A stretch of DNA of 64,000 nucleotides from Streptomyces sp. NBC_00483 (lineage in GTDB: Bacteria > Actinomycetota > Actinomycetes > Streptomycetales > Streptomycetaceae): contig NZ_CP107880.1 in the NCBI RefSeq assembly GCF_036013745.1, positions 3,286,001 through 3,350,000 on the forward strand. The letters run 5' to 3'. This document shows, piece by piece, positions 16,232 to 25,360 of the stretch (position 1 is the stretch's first letter; every line of letters begins with the position of its first letter). The translations under genes were made by a program, and so were the position numbers. The notes under the pieces are model-generated. The model was not told where the DNA came from. It searched no databases and saw nothing but the letters and a program-made list of their open reading frames with translations.

Positions 16232-17860
16232 ATGCGCAAGCAGTCCCTTCCGCATGCCCCGGCCCGGCGCACCTTGCTTGGGGCGGCGATCGCCGCCGCC
16301 GGCACCGGAGCCCTGGCCGCCTGCTCCTCCGGCGCTTCGTCCGGCCACAACGGGCATGGCGCGCCCGGATCCGCATCCGGCGGCGGCTACGTCGACCCGG
16401 CGGGCGAGGAAGTCGCCGCCGCCGAACGGAAGCGCTCTGGGGGCGGCCGGGTCCGCGAGGTCCGGCTCACGGCCGCCGCGACTCGCCTCGACCTGGGCGA
16501 CCGCACCGTCAAGTCCTGGTCGTACGGCGGCGATCTGCCCGGCAAGGAGGTCAGGGTCACGGCCGGCGACACGCTCGCCCTCACCCTCGCCAACCACCTC
16601 CCCGAGCCCACGTCGATGCACTGGCACGGCATCGCGCTGCGCAACGACATGGACGGGGTGCCGGGCCTGACCCAGAAGTCCGTGGCACCCGGCGCCGACT
16701 TCACGTACCGCTTCAAGGTCGCTCACCCCGGCACGTACTGGTTCCACCCGCACTCGGGCACGCAGCAGGACCGCGGCCTGTACGCGCCACTGATCGTGGA
16801 GGACCCCAAGGAGCCCCTTTCCTACGACAAGGAATGGGTGGTCATCCTCGACGACTGGGTCGACGGGGTGGCCGGCTCGACGCCGGACGCGGTACTGAAG
16901 GAGCTGCGCTCGGGGATGGACCACGGGGACGGCTCCGGCAGTTCGGACGGCGGCCACTCCGGCCACGACATGCCGGGGATGGAAGGCATGTCGATGCACT
17001 CCGCGAAGTCATCCCCCGCACCCTCGATGGAGGGCCCGTCCCGCATGATGATGGGCGCGAAGAGCGACCTGCTGGGTGGCGACGCGGGTGACGTGAAGTA
17101 CCCGTACTACCTCGTCAACGGCCGTACGCCCGCGGCCCCTTCATCGTTCAAGGCCCGCCCCGGCGACCGCATTCGGATCCGGTTCATCAACGCGGGCGGC
17201 GACACGGCGTTCCGCGTCGCGCTCGGCGGCCATGAGATGACGGTGACGCACACGGACGGCTTCCCGGTGCGGCACGCGAAGACGGAGGCGCTGCTGCTCG
17301 GGATGGGCGAGCGGTACGACGTGCTGGTCACGGCGGGCGACGGGGTGTTCCCGCTGACGGCGCTCGCGGAAGGCAAGAAGGCGTCGGGCCTTGCGGTACT
17401 GCGTACGAGCTCGGGTACGACGCCGAAGGCCACATCCCGCCCCAAGGAACTGGACGGCCGCCTCCTCACGGCGGACAAGCTCCGCCCAGCCGACTCGGTG
17501 GCCCTCCCCTCCCGCAAGCCGGACCGCACGATCAGGCTCCGGCTGACCGGCGGGATGGCCAAGTACGACTGGGCGTTCAACAAGAAGCCGTACGACCCGG
17601 ACGAGCGCTACCCGGTGCGCGCGGGCGAGCGGGTCCGCCTGGTCTTCGCCAACTCGACGTCGATGTGGCACCCGGTCCACCTGCACGGCCACACGTTCTC
17701 CCTGCCGAACGGCCCCCGCAAGGACACGGCGATCGTCCTCCCGAACCGCACCCTGACGGCCGACTTCGACGCGGACAACCCCGGCCTGTGGATGCTCCAC
17801 TGCCACAACGTGTACCACTCGGAGGCGGGCATGATGACGGTCCTGGGCTACCGGCACTGA
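16232..17860 (+). CDS. Tat-exported lipoprotein multicopper oxidase
   Basis: A 542-residue oxidase. The N-terminus has ARRTLLGAAIAAAG (twin arginine) and ends in a lipobox LAAC (Cys about 31), so it is probably exported folded and lipid-anchored. All copper sites are present: SMHWHGIALR and YWFHPHSGTQ in domain 1, and WHPVHLHGHTFSL and MLHCHNVYHSEAGMM at the C-terminus (T1, T2 and T3 ligands). A Met/His-rich insert (GHDMPGMEGMSMH, near residue 250) is typical of cuprous-oxidase types used in copper tolerance. It is probably transcribed with the DUF6153-like gene. The ATG at 16232 rather than 16217 gives the standard Tat N-terminus. Confidence 0.93.
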   Translation: MRKQSLPHAPARRTLLGAAIAAAGTGALAACSSGASSGHNGHGAPGSASGGGYVDPAGEEVAAAERKRSGGGRVREVRLTAAATRLDLGDRTVKSWSYGGDLPGKEVRVTAGDTLALTLANHLPEPTSMHWHGIALRNDMDGVPGLTQKSVAPGADFTYRFKVAHPGTYWFHPHSGTQQDRGLYAPLIVEDPKEPLSYDKEWVVILDDWVDGVAGSTPDAVLKELRSGMDHGDGSGSSDGGHSGHDMPGMEGMSMHSAKSSPAPSMEGPSRMMMGAKSDLLGGDAGDVKYPYYLVNGRTPAAPSSFKARPGDRIRIRFINAGGDTAFRVALGGHEMTVTHTDGFPVRHAKTEALLLGMGERYDVLVTAGDGVFPLTALAEGKKASGLAVLRTSSGTTPKATSRPKELDGRLLTADKLRPADSVALPSRKPDRTIRLRLTGGMAKYDWAFNKKPYDPDERYPVRAGERVRLVFANSTSMWHPVHLHGHTFSLPNGPRKDTAIVLPNRTLTADFDADNPGLWMLHCHNVYHSEAGMMTVLGYRH

Positions 17861-17873
17861 CCACCGCACATGA

Positions 17874-17911
17874 CTGAGGGGCGGGACACACGCCTGTGTC
17901 CCGCCCCTCAG
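17874..17911. terminator. Bidirectional hairpin terminator
   Basis: A perfect 17-bp stem (17874-17890 with 17895-17911) with a CGCC loop lies between the convergent multicopper oxidase and MFS genes. Confidence 0.9.
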
Positions 17912-17932
17912 CCGCGCCGTTGGCGGCGCCTG

Positions 17933-19150
17933 TCAGCGCCGCACCGTCTCCTGCTCCGTCGGGACATGGGAGGCCACCAAGCGGCCCGGTGTGGCCGTGG
18001 CGCGGCCGCGGTCGACCGCGTATGCGAGCGAGGCGACGGCCACGCCGAGGACGGCGAGGGCTGCGCCTGCGAGGGCCGGGGAGGTTACGGCGAAGCCGGC
18101 GGCGAGGGTGAGGCCGCCGATCCAGGCGCCGCCGGCGTTGGCCAGGTTGAAGGCTGCCTGGTTCGCGGACGAGGCGAGGGAGGGGGCCGCGGAGGCCTTC
18201 TCCATCACGATCAGCTGGAGCGGGGAGCCCGTCGTGAACGCCGCCATGCCGAGGAGGAAGACCGCGAGCGCCGCGCTCCACTCCGTACGCATCAGGAGGG
18301 GGAAGAGGGCGAGGACCACGGCCAGTGAGGTCAGGCCGCCGAAGAGCGTGCGGCGCAGGGAGTGGTCCGCGAGGCGGCCGCCCATGAGGTTGCCGATCGT
18401 GGCGCCGAGGCCGAAGAGCGCGAGCAGCAGGGTCACGGACGCGTCCGCGAAGCCCGCCGCGTCGGTGAGCATCGGCGTGATGTAGCTGTACGCGGCGAAG
18501 AGCGCTCCGAAGCCGGCGACCGTCGTGCCGAGCGCGAGCCAGACCGGGAGGGACTTCAGGGCGCGCAGTTCGCCTCGCAGACCCGCGGCCGTCTCGCCGT
18601 GGCCGTGGTCCGCGGGGACCAGCGCAAGCAGCGCCGCGATCGCGACGAGCCCGATCGCGCTGACCGCGAGGAACGTGGCGCGCCAGCCCAGCTGCTGCCC
18701 CATCGCCGTCGCGGCGGGCACGCCGACGACGTTGGCGATGGTCAGACCGAGGAACATGAGCGAGACCGAGCGGGCCTTGCGCTCCGGCGCGACGAGCGAC
18801 GTCGCCACCACCGCGCCGACGCCGAAGAACGCCCCGTGCGGCAGCCCGCTCACGAAGCGGGCGAGCATGAGCGAGTGGTAGTCGGGGGCCGCCGCCGAGA
18901 CCGCGTTGCCGACGACGAACAGTGCCATCAGGCCGATGAGGACGCGGCGGCGCGGCATCCGCGCGGTGACCGCGGCGAGCAGCGGCGCGCCGATGACCAC
19001 ACCGAGCGCGTACGCGGAGACGAGGTGTCCGGCATCCGGGATCGATATGTGCAGGTCGTCGGCGACATTGGGCAGCAGGCCCATGATGACGAACTCGGTC
19101 GTGCCGATGCCGAAGGCGCCCACGGCGAGCGCGAGCAGGGCGAGGGGCAT
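17933..19150 (-). CDS. MFS drug-efflux-type transporter (DHA1, AraJ/CmlR-like)
   Basis: A 405-residue membrane protein with 12 predicted helices. The opening LALAVGAFGIGTTEFVIMGL is the hallmark of the AraJ/chloramphenicol-resistance branch of DHA1 exporters. The motif A-like loop TARMPRRRVLIGLM follows helix 2, and ARFVSGLPHGAFFGVGAVVA is helix 4. It probably exports a small hydrophobic compound by proton antiport; the substrate is unknown. Its promoter region has a perfect 18-bp palindrome, but no regulator gene is next to it. Confidence 0.85.
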   Translation of the reverse strand: MPLALLALAVGAFGIGTTEFVIMGLLPNVADDLHISIPDAGHLVSAYALGVVIGAPLLAAVTARMPRRRVLIGLMALFVVGNAVSAAAPDYHSLMLARFVSGLPHGAFFGVGAVVATSLVAPERKARSVSLMFLGLTIANVVGVPAATAMGQQLGWRATFLAVSAIGLVAIAALLALVPADHGHGETAAGLRGELRALKSLPVWLALGTTVAGFGALFAAYSYITPMLTDAAGFADASVTLLLALFGLGATIGNLMGGRLADHSLRRTLFGGLTSLAVVLALFPLLMRTEWSAALAVFLLGMAAFTTGSPLQLIVMEKASAAPSLASSANQAAFNLANAGGAWIGGLTLAAGFAVTSPALAGAALAVLGVAVASLAYAVDRGRATATPGRLVASHVPTEQETVRR

Positions 19151-19182
19151 GAAGGAACTTTCGGGTAGCGAGGGGGAGGTAG

Positions 19183-19200
19183 GTACGTAAGTTTACGTAC
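19183..19200. promoter_or_regulatory. Perfect palindromic operator GTACGTAAGTTTACGTAC
   Basis: Two 8-bp arms around a GT centre lie 33 bp before the MFS start in an AT-rich patch. On the minus strand TAAACT inside it could be the -10. The size and symmetry suit a TetR or MarR dimer. No plausible regulator gene is adjacent, so the cognate protein is presumably encoded elsewhere. Confidence 0.7.
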
Positions 19201-19270
19201 GGAACAAAGTCTCGCCCATCGACTATTCCGTGAGGTTAAGGCGCCGTGACGAGCGGCGAACCGCTGAACG

Positions 19271-20290
19271 TCACAAGTCCACGCGCGCCGCGATCGGCAG
19301 ATGGTCGCTCCCGGTCGCCGGCAGCGTCCACGACGTGACCGGCTCCACACCCTTGACCATGATCTGGTCGATGCGCGCCATCGGGAACGCGGCCGGCCAG
19401 CTGAACCCGAAGCCGCTGCCCGCCGCGCCCTGCGTGGACCGCATCTGCGCGGTGACCCCGTTCAGGGCGCGGTCGTTCATGGTGCCGTTCAGGTCGCCGA
19501 GGAGGACGACCTTCTCGATCGGCTCGTCGGCGATCGCCTCGCCGAGCGCGTCCGCGCTCTTGTCGCGCTGGCTGGCGGTGAACCCGGAGTTGAGCTTCAC
19601 ACGCACCGACGGCATATGGGCGACGTACACCGCGACCTTGCCCTGCGGCGTCGCGACGGTCGTGCGCAGCGCCCGCGTCCAGCCCAGCTTGATGTCGACG
19701 GCCTGGGTGCCGGCGAGCGGGTACTTGCTCCACAGCCCGACCGTGCCCTGGACCGTGTGGTACGGGTAGGCCTTCGCGAGCGCATCCTGGTACGACGGCA
19801 GCGCCTGCGCCGTCACCTCCTCCAGCGCGATGACCTGCGCGCCGGACGCGGCGACGTCCTTCGCGGTGCCCGCCGGATCGGAGTTCTCCGCGTTCACGTT
19901 GTGCGTGACGACGGTCAGATCGCCGCCGCTGCCCGTCTTGTCGGTGAGCAGCCCACCGAACAGGTTGAACCAGACGATCGCCGGGGCCAGCACCGCGATC
20001 ACCGCGGTCGCCGACCTCCGTACGAGGCCCAGGACGAGCAGCACCGGAATGAAGACACCCAGCCACGGCAGGAACGTCTCGATCAGGGAGCCGAGGTTGC
20101 CGACGGTGTTGGGGATCTGCGCGTGCAGCAGCATGACGAGCGCGAGCAGGATCGCGAGCACCGCGAGGACGATGCCGCGCCGCCAGTAACCGCGGTCGCC
20201 CAGCGGTCGGCCGCCCTGACGCCGGAACCGGGCCCCGGGTCCGGTGGTCCCGGTTCCGCTGCTGTCGCCGCCCTTGTACGCCTGCGCCAT
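19271..20290 (-). CDS. Membrane-anchored endonuclease/exonuclease/phosphatase-family protein
   Basis: A 339-residue protein with three N-terminal membrane helices (about residues 38-110) followed by an EEP domain. Key EEP motifs are LTVVTHNVNAENSD, IALEEVTAQALPSY (catalytic Glu), VVLLGDLNGTMND (Asp-x-Asn) and ATGSDHLPIAARVDL (the final Asp-His pair). Similar Streptomyces proteins are annotated as EEP-family hydrolases; the substrate (nucleic acid, phospholipid or other phosphodiester) is unknown, and the domain is likely outside the membrane. It is a single gene; no promoter elements are clear in 20291-20525. Confidence 0.87.
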   Translation of the reverse strand: MAQAYKGGDSSGTGTTGPGARFRRQGGRPLGDRGYWRRGIVLAVLAILLALVMLLHAQIPNTVGNLGSLIETFLPWLGVFIPVLLVLGLVRRSATAVIAVLAPAIVWFNLFGGLLTDKTGSGGDLTVVTHNVNAENSDPAGTAKDVAASGAQVIALEEVTAQALPSYQDALAKAYPYHTVQGTVGLWSKYPLAGTQAVDIKLGWTRALRTTVATPQGKVAVYVAHMPSVRVKLNSGFTASQRDKSADALGEAIADEPIEKVVLLGDLNGTMNDRALNGVTAQMRSTQGAAGSGFGFSWPAAFPMARIDQIMVKGVEPVTSWTLPATGSDHLPIAARVDL

Positions 20291-20525
20291 GCCGTCGTCG
20301 CCTCACTGCCTGCCGTGCCCGCTGCCCCCGCCAAACAGTAGGCGATGAGCAGCGGCTTTCCGTTCCGTCACGCCCGCGCTGCCGAGCGCGGACGTCAACG
20401 TCTCTACGACCACGGTGACGTACGCGGTGGCGTGCTGAGTTCCGTACGACCGGCCCGGAAGGGACGCTGTGACGAAACCCGCACATCGGCCACCTGACAT
20501 CGACACCCGGCACGGATACCCGGCG

Positions 20526-21239
20526 TCAGTGACCGGCGCGCAACCCCGCCAGCACCGTATCGACGATCCGCTCGGCCAGGTCCTCCGCCAGCGGCGCGTC
20601 GGACCGCATGACCGTGCGCAACAGCATCGGCCCGGTGAACAGATCCGCGGCGAACTCGACGTCCGTACCGGCCGGCAGCTCCCCGTCGGCGACCCCGCGC
20701 CGCACCACGTCGTGCGTCGCGCGCCGCCGCGGGTCCACGACGAGCTCGTGGTACGCGTCCCAGAGCCTCGGCAGGGTCTTCATCTGCGCGAGAACGTTGT
20801 GCAGCAGGGCGGAGGTGCGCATGCTGAGGCCGCGCCTGCGCATGTGCTCGAGGATCCGGACGAGGTCGTCGCGCATCGAGGTGCCGGGCAGTTCGGAGTC
20901 CGGTTCCTCGATGGAGGCGACGACGTCGACGAAGAGTGCCTCCTTGCCGCTCCAGCGCCGGTAGATGGTGGCCTTGCCGACGCCTGCGGTGCGGGCGATC
21001 CGCTCGATGGACAGCTCGGTGAGCGGCACGCCCTGTTCGAGGAGTTGGATGACGCCCTCGATGATCGCCTGTTCGACGGCCTCGCTGCGCGGACGGCCGC
21101 GCGCGGGGGCGGCAGGGGCCGGGGCCCCGGGGATCCTTCGCCGCCGCGTCTGCCCCTCGGCCCGTTCCGTGCCCGCGTCCACCGCGCTCCGCCTTTCGCC
21201 GCGCCCCGGGCCCCGCCGCTGTGGCGGGCCCCGGCGCAT
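20526..21239 (-). CDS. TetR-family regulator of adjacent MFS exporter
   Basis: A 237-residue protein with a long basic Ala/Pro-rich tail (about 45 residues) before the helix-turn-helix TELSIERIARTAGVGKATIY RRW (residues about 75-97). The C-terminal half is a helical ligand domain. It starts 27 bp after the stop of the MFS exporter on the same strand, so exporter and regulator form one transcript that the regulator probably represses from the palindrome at 22923. The first ATG is at 21239; a later GTG near residue 20 would shorten the unusual tail and cannot be excluded. Confidence 0.88.
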   Translation of the reverse strand: MRRGPPQRRGPGRGERRSAVDAGTERAEGQTRRRRIPGAPAPAAPARGRPRSEAVEQAIIEGVIQLLEQGVPLTELSIERIARTAGVGKATIYRRWSGKEALFVDVVASIEEPDSELPGTSMRDDLVRILEHMRRRGLSMRTSALLHNVLAQMKTLPRLWDAYHELVVDPRRRATHDVVRRGVADGELPAGTDVEFAADLFTGPMLLRTVMRSDAPLAEDLAERIVDTVLAGLRAGH

Positions 21240-21266
21240 TCTCTCAACCAGCAGGTCAGTGGCGGA

Positions 21267-22901
21267 TCAGTGGCCCGCGCCGACCTTCTCCGGCTGCTCG
21301 CCGCTCTGCCCGGCCGGCGGATCCTTGGGCTTGCGCGGCAGGAACATGCCGGTGAGGACGGCGCTGAGCACGGCGACGCCCGCACCGCACAGCGCGGTGA
21401 TGTGCATGGCGTTCACGAAGGAGTCATTGGCGGCCCCCACCAGCGCCTCGCCGCGCGGCCCGAGCTTCTCGGCGACGCCGAGGGTGGCCTCGATGGACGC
21501 GCCCGCGGCGTCCCGGAGTCCGGCGGGCAGCGGCAGCAGCTGGTCCTCGATCCCGTTCTTGTACGCGGTGGACAGCACCGAGCCGAGCACGGCGATACCG
21601 AGCGCGCCGCCGACCTGACGGAAGGTGTTGCTGAGCGCGGAGGCCGAACCCGCCTTCTCGCGCGGCAGCGACTGCATGATGACGACGCTGGTCGGCGTCA
21701 TGACGTGGGCCATGCCGGTGCCCATGAAGAAGAAGATGACCTCCATGATCCACATCGGACTGTCCTCGTCGAGCAGGGTGAACGCGGCGAGCATGGCCGC
21801 GAGCAGCACCAGGCCCCCGGTCGTGGTGACGCGCACGCCGAGCCTGTCGACGACGAGCCGGGCGCGCGGCGCGAAGATCAACTGGGCGGCGGCGAGCGGC
21901 AGCAGGAACGCGCCGGTCTGCAACGGCGAGTAACCGCGCACGCTCTGGATGTAGAAGGACGCGAAGAACGTGACACCCATCATCGCGAAGAAGACGAGCG
22001 CGATGCCGGCCATGGCGGCCGAGAACACCTTGTCCTTGAAGTAGTTGATGTCGAACGACGGGTGGTCGCTGCGCTTCTCGTACAGCACGAAGGCGACCAG
22101 GACGGCGAGGCCCGCGGCGATGGTGGCGAGCACCTGGGGGCTGGTGAAGTCGCCCTCGTCGCCGCCCTTGATGATCCCGTAGACGAGCAGCACGAGACCG
22201 ACGACGGACAGTACGACGCCGACGAGGTCGACCCGGCCGGGTTTCGGGTCCCTGGAGTCCGGCACGAGCGCGAGCATCAGCACGATGGCGATGATCACGA
22301 TCGGCACGTTCACGAGGAAGACCGAGCCCCACCAGAAGTGGTCGAGGAGCAGTCCCCCGGTGATCGGCCCGATCGCGATGGCGAGCCCGACGCCGCCGGC
22401 CCAGATGCCGATGGCCTTCGGCTGCTCGTCCCGCTCGAAGACGTTCATCAGGACGGCGAGCGTGGCCGGCATGACGAAGGCCGCGCCGAGTCCCATCACC
22501 GCGCGGAACGCGATGAGTTGGACCGGCGTGCCGGACTCGGCGGCGAGCGCGGAGCCGAGGCCGAAGACGACGAGGCCGCCGATGAGGACCTTCTTGCGGC
22601 CGATGCGGTCGCCGAGCAGTCCCGCCGTGAACAGCAGGCCCGCGAAGACGAGCGTGTACGCGTTGATGGCCCACTCGAGCTCGCTCTGCGAGGCGCCGAT
22701 GCCGATGGGCTCGGGGGTCGAGATCGTCTTGATCGCGACGTTCAGGATCGAGTTGTCGAGGACGACGATCAGCAGGCTCAGCATGAGCACGCCGAGGATC
22801 ACCCATCGACGGCGGTGCACGGACTCGGGTACGCGGGACCCCTGGGAGTCCCGGGAGTCCTGGGAACCCTGGGGGTCCCGAGGGGCGTCAGGAGTGGTCA
22901 T
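21267..22901 (-). CDS. MFS multidrug exporter, EmrB/QacA (DHA2, 14-helix) type
   Basis: A 544-residue transporter with about 14 hydrophobic helices. [17 protein letters not shown] is motif D1 of the DHA2 family, [20 protein letters not shown] is motif A, and [20 protein letters not shown] is motif B. It probably exports drugs or a self-made compound. The ATG at 22901 is 7 nt after a minus-strand TAGGGT, so the message is probably leaderless. Residues 5-19 come from a 9-bp DNA repeat. A TetR gene follows 27 bp downstream in the same direction. Confidence 0.92.
   Translation of the reverse strand: MTTPDAPRDPQGSQDSRDSQGSRVPESVHRRRWVILGVLMLSLLIVVLDNSILNVAIKTISTPEPIGIGASQSELEWAINAYTLVFAGLLFTAGLLGDRIGRKKVLIGGLVVFGLGSALAAESGTPVQLIAFRAVMGLGAAFVMPATLAVLMNVFERDEQPKAIGIWAGGVGLAIAIGPITGGLLLDHFWWGSVFLVNVPIVIIAIVLMLALVPDSRDPKPGRVDLVGVVLSVVGLVLLVYGIIKGGDEGDFTSPQVLATIAAGLAVLVAFVLYEKRSDHPSFDINYFKDKVFSAAMAGIALVFFAMMGVTFFASFYIQSVRGYSPLQTGAFLLPLAAAQLIFAPRARLVVDRLGVRVTTTGGLVLLAAMLAAFTLLDEDSPMWIMEVIFFFMGTGMAHVMTPTSVVIMQSLPREKAGSASALSNTFRQVGGALGIAVLGSVLSTAYKNGIEDQLLPLPAGLRDAAGASIEATLGVAEKLGPRGEALVGAANDSFVNAMHITALCGAGVAVLSAVLTGMFLPRKPKDPPAGQSGEQPEKVGAGH
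22841..22885. repeat. Five imperfect 9-mers (CCTGGGAGT-like) in MFS N-terminus
   Basis: Five consecutive 9-bp units (CCTGGGAGT, CCCGGGAGT, CCTGGGAAC, CCTGGGGGT, CCCGAGGGG) encode the Gln/Ser/Asp-rich cytoplasmic tail before helix 1. The period keeps the frame. Confidence 0.8.
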
Positions 22902-22942
22902 GTGAACGACCCTAGCCCCATTACGATACGGAACCGTCTCGT
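22902..22942 (-). promoter_or_regulatory. Leaderless promoter and TetR-type operator of the MFS exporter
   Basis: On the minus strand TAGGGT (22909-22914) is 7 nt before the ATG. Eight bp further upstream lies ACGATACGG-AA-CCGTCTCGT (22923-22942), 9-bp arms with one mismatch, covering the -35 region. This is the expected site for the TetR encoded downstream in the same unit. Confidence 0.6.
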
Positions 22943-23119
22943 ATTTAAAGTCTCGCGGAAAGCCTTGCCGAGGCTTTACGTGGACGGGGCACGGGTTCGG
23001 TGGGGGCCTGGCGCGGGATCGGGATGGGGCCTGGCGCGGGGGCGGCACGCGGTGCCACCATGGAGGCGATCCGGGGACGCCGTCAGGGCGCCTCGAGACG
23101 ACATGAAGGAGCCGTTGCG

Positions 23120-24052
23120 ATGACGCAACCCACAGAGCTTTCGGCTGCCCAGAACACCCAGAACATCCAGCAGGCCCAGCAGGCCCAGCAGACATCGAAC
23201 GACCAGAGCGCGCAGAACGCCCAGAAGTCCACCGTGCTGTACGGGGGCAAGGGCTCGCGGCGGGTCACGGTCCGGGACATCGGCCTCGCCAAGGAGCGGG
23301 GCGAGAAGTGGCCCATGCTCACCGCGTACGACGCGATGACGGCGTCGGTCTTCGACGAGGCAGGCATCCCCGTGATGCTGGTCGGCGATTCGGCGGGCAA
23401 CTGTCACCTCGGGTACGAGACGACGGTGCCGGTCACCCTCGACCAGATGGTGCTGCTCTCGGCGGCGGTGGTACGCGGCACGTCCCGCGCGCTGATCGTC
23501 GGTGACCTGCCCTTCGGGTCCTACCAGGAAGGGCCGACGCAGGCGCTGCGCTCGGCGATGCGGCTGGTGAAGGAGGCCGGGGTCGGGGCGGTGAAGCTGG
23601 AGGGCGGCGAGCGCTCGCACGACCAGATCAAGCTGCTCGTCGACGCCGGGATCCCGGTCATGGCGCACATCGGACTGACCCCGCAGTCGGTCAACACGCA
23701 GGGCTACCGGGTCCAGGGGCGCGGCGAGGAGGCGGCGCAGCAGTTGCTGCGCGATGCCAAGGCCGTCCAGGACGCGGGGGCGTTCGCGGTCGTCCTGGAG
23801 CTGGTTCCGGCGGAGCTCGCGGCCGAGGTGACGCGCACCCTGCACATCCCGACCGTCGGCATCGGGGCCGGGGCCGGTACGGACGCGCAGGTCCTGGTCT
23901 GGACGGACGCGCTCGGCCTCACCGGCGGGAAGATGCCGCGCTTCGTGAAGCAGTACGCGGATCTGCGGGGCGTGATGTCCGACGCGGCGAAGGCGTTTGC
24001 GGAGGACGTCATCGGCGGAACGTTCCCTCAGGAGGAGCACTCCGTCCACTGA
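23120..24052 (+). CDS. panB: 3-methyl-2-oxobutanoate hydroxymethyltransferase
   Basis: A 310-residue enzyme of pantothenate (vitamin B5/CoA) synthesis; it transfers a hydroxymethyl group from methylenetetrahydrofolate to alpha-ketoisovalerate in the cytoplasm. Diagnostic stretches are [72 protein letters not shown] and [15 protein letters not shown]. The first 45 residues are an extra Gln/Asn-rich tail ([17 protein letters not shown]), absent from typical PanB. The ATG has AAGGAG 8 nt upstream. No panC or panD is adjacent; a hairpin follows the stop. Confidence 0.96.
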   Translation: MTQPTELSAAQNTQNIQQAQQAQQTSNDQSAQNAQKSTVLYGGKGSRRVTVRDIGLAKERGEKWPMLTAYDAMTASVFDEAGIPVMLVGDSAGNCHLGYETTVPVTLDQMVLLSAAVVRGTSRALIVGDLPFGSYQEGPTQALRSAMRLVKEAGVGAVKLEGGERSHDQIKLLVDAGIPVMAHIGLTPQSVNTQGYRVQGRGEEAAQQLLRDAKAVQDAGAFAVVLELVPAELAAEVTRTLHIPTVGIGAGAGTDAQVLVWTDALGLTGGKMPRFVKQYADLRGVMSDAAKAFAEDVIGGTFPQEEHSVH

Positions 24053-24069
24053 GCCAACCCGGTACGACC

Positions 24070-24103
24070 GCGGCCCGCCGAACTTCCCCCATCGGCGGGC
24101 CGC
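24070..24103 (+). terminator. Hairpin terminator after panB
   Basis: GCGGCCCGCCGA (24070-24081) pairs perfectly with TCGGCGGGCCGC (24092-24103) around a 10-nt loop, 18 bp after the panB stop. Confidence 0.85.
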
Positions 24104-24125
24104 GCTGTGCTCCGCGGGTGACCGG

Positions 24126-24305
24126 GGGGGTGGGGGCGGCGCCGCGGGTGGTGGTGCGGGGGCGGCGCCGGGCGGTGGTGCGGGGCGGCGTCGGGCAGTG
24201 GCACTGGGGCGGCGCAGGGCAGCTCCGGGCGGTGGCGCAGGGGCGGCGTCGGGCAGTGGCGCGGGGGCGGCGTCGGGCAGCGCCGGGCGGTGGCGCAGGG
24301 GCTAC
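24126..24305 (+). repeat. G-rich imperfect tandem array (GGGGCGGCGTCGGGC-type units)
   Basis: Units such as GGGGCGGCGTCGGGCAGTGG and GGGGCGGCGCAGGGCAG recur at irregular 24-34 bp steps, with nearly every unit holding several G runs. The region has strong strand asymmetry (G on plus) and no coding bias; it could form G-quadruplexes. It starts the 1.8-kb gene-free stretch between panB and the ABC operon. Confidence 0.8.
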
Positions 24306-24570
24306 GGGGGCCGTCCGGGGTGGGAGGTCTGCGGAGGCCGGGGCGAACGGGGCCGCGGTAAGTGACGGCGTCCCGGGGCGCCGGGCGGTTTCTCGCCGCT
24401 GGGCGACTCTTCGTTCCCTTCCCCCCGCCGTGCTTGCCTCCTTTCCGTGCCTGCCTCCTTTCCTCTCCTCCGCTCATCTCCCACCCACCCGCCCCCTCCG
24501 GGGGCGTCGGCCACGCGCTGCCCGGCCTGCACCGGGACCGCTCCCCCGGCCCCGGCGAAGTTGCGCCCAC

Positions 24571-24621
24571 GGGGCTCCGCCCCGGACCCCGCGAGTCTCG
24601 TCCCAAAGCGGGGCTTGATTT
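24571..24621 (+). repeat. Dispersed repeat, type A (GGGGCTCCGCCCCGGACCCC...CTTGATTT)
   Basis: This ~50-bp element begins GGGGCTCCGCCCCGGACCCC, whose first 13 bases are a small hairpin, and ends GGGGCTTGATTT. Copies in this window lie at 30393-30442 (inside the SARP gene), 33879, 35899, 41173, 44059 and 52250-52345. Here it is followed by a type B copy at 24669, the same A-then-B order as in the SARP gene. Confidence 0.85.
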
Positions 24622-24647
24622 GCGCCGCCCTTCCGGGACGTGAGCCT

Positions 24648-25203
24648 CACGGGCTGCCGCCACCCCACCTCGGGCAATCTGCCGCCCAGGGCGGCAGGGT
24701 GGGCAAGGCGGCCCCCGGTGCCGCGCACCCATCACGACAGGCGCCGACCCCGGCCCCGGACGGGCCGAAGCCCCCGGAGGGGGCGGGCGGCGGGAGATGA
24801 GCGGATGCCGACGCAGCCCGAGAAAAGACCATGCCGCACCGCCCCTCCGGGACGTCCGCCTCACAGGATGCCGCCACCCCACCTCGGGCAACTCGATTTG
24901 CCCCACCCCACCGGAACGTCCGCCTCACGGGCTGCCGCCACCCCACCTCGGGCAATCTGCCGCCCAGGGCGGCAGGGTGGGCAAGGCGGCCCCCGGCACC
25001 GCACACCCATCACGACAGGCGCCGACCCCGGCCCCGGACGGGCCGAAGCCCCCGGAGGGGGCGGGCGGCGGGAGATGAGCGGATGCCGACGCAGCCCGAG
25101 AAAAGACCATGCCGCACCGCCCCTCCGGGACGTCCGCCTCACAGGACGCCGCCACCCCACCTCGGGCAACTCGATTTGCCCCACCCCTCCGGAACCTCGA
25201 CCC
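24648..25203. repeat. 278-bp direct tandem duplication
   Basis: Copy 1 (24648-24925) and copy 2 (24926 to about 25203) are almost identical; for example GCGCCGACCCCGGCC occurs at 24741 and again at 25019. Each copy holds one type B hairpin, a GAAGCCCCCGGAGGGGGCGG hairpin and a GAGATGAGCG block. A third, more diverged type B unit follows at about 25225. No gene with normal codon bias is visible on either strand; long open frames there are a by-product of GC content. Confidence 0.88.
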
Positions 25204-25360
25204 CACAGGGCGCCGCCACCCCAGCTCGGGCAATCCACCGCCCAGGGCGGCACCGTGGGCAAGGCGGCCCCCGGTGCCGCGCACCCATGACCGAAGGCGC
25301 CGACCCCGGCACCGCCCCCGCCCCGGACGGGCCGAAGCCCCCGGAGGGGGCGGGCGGCGG

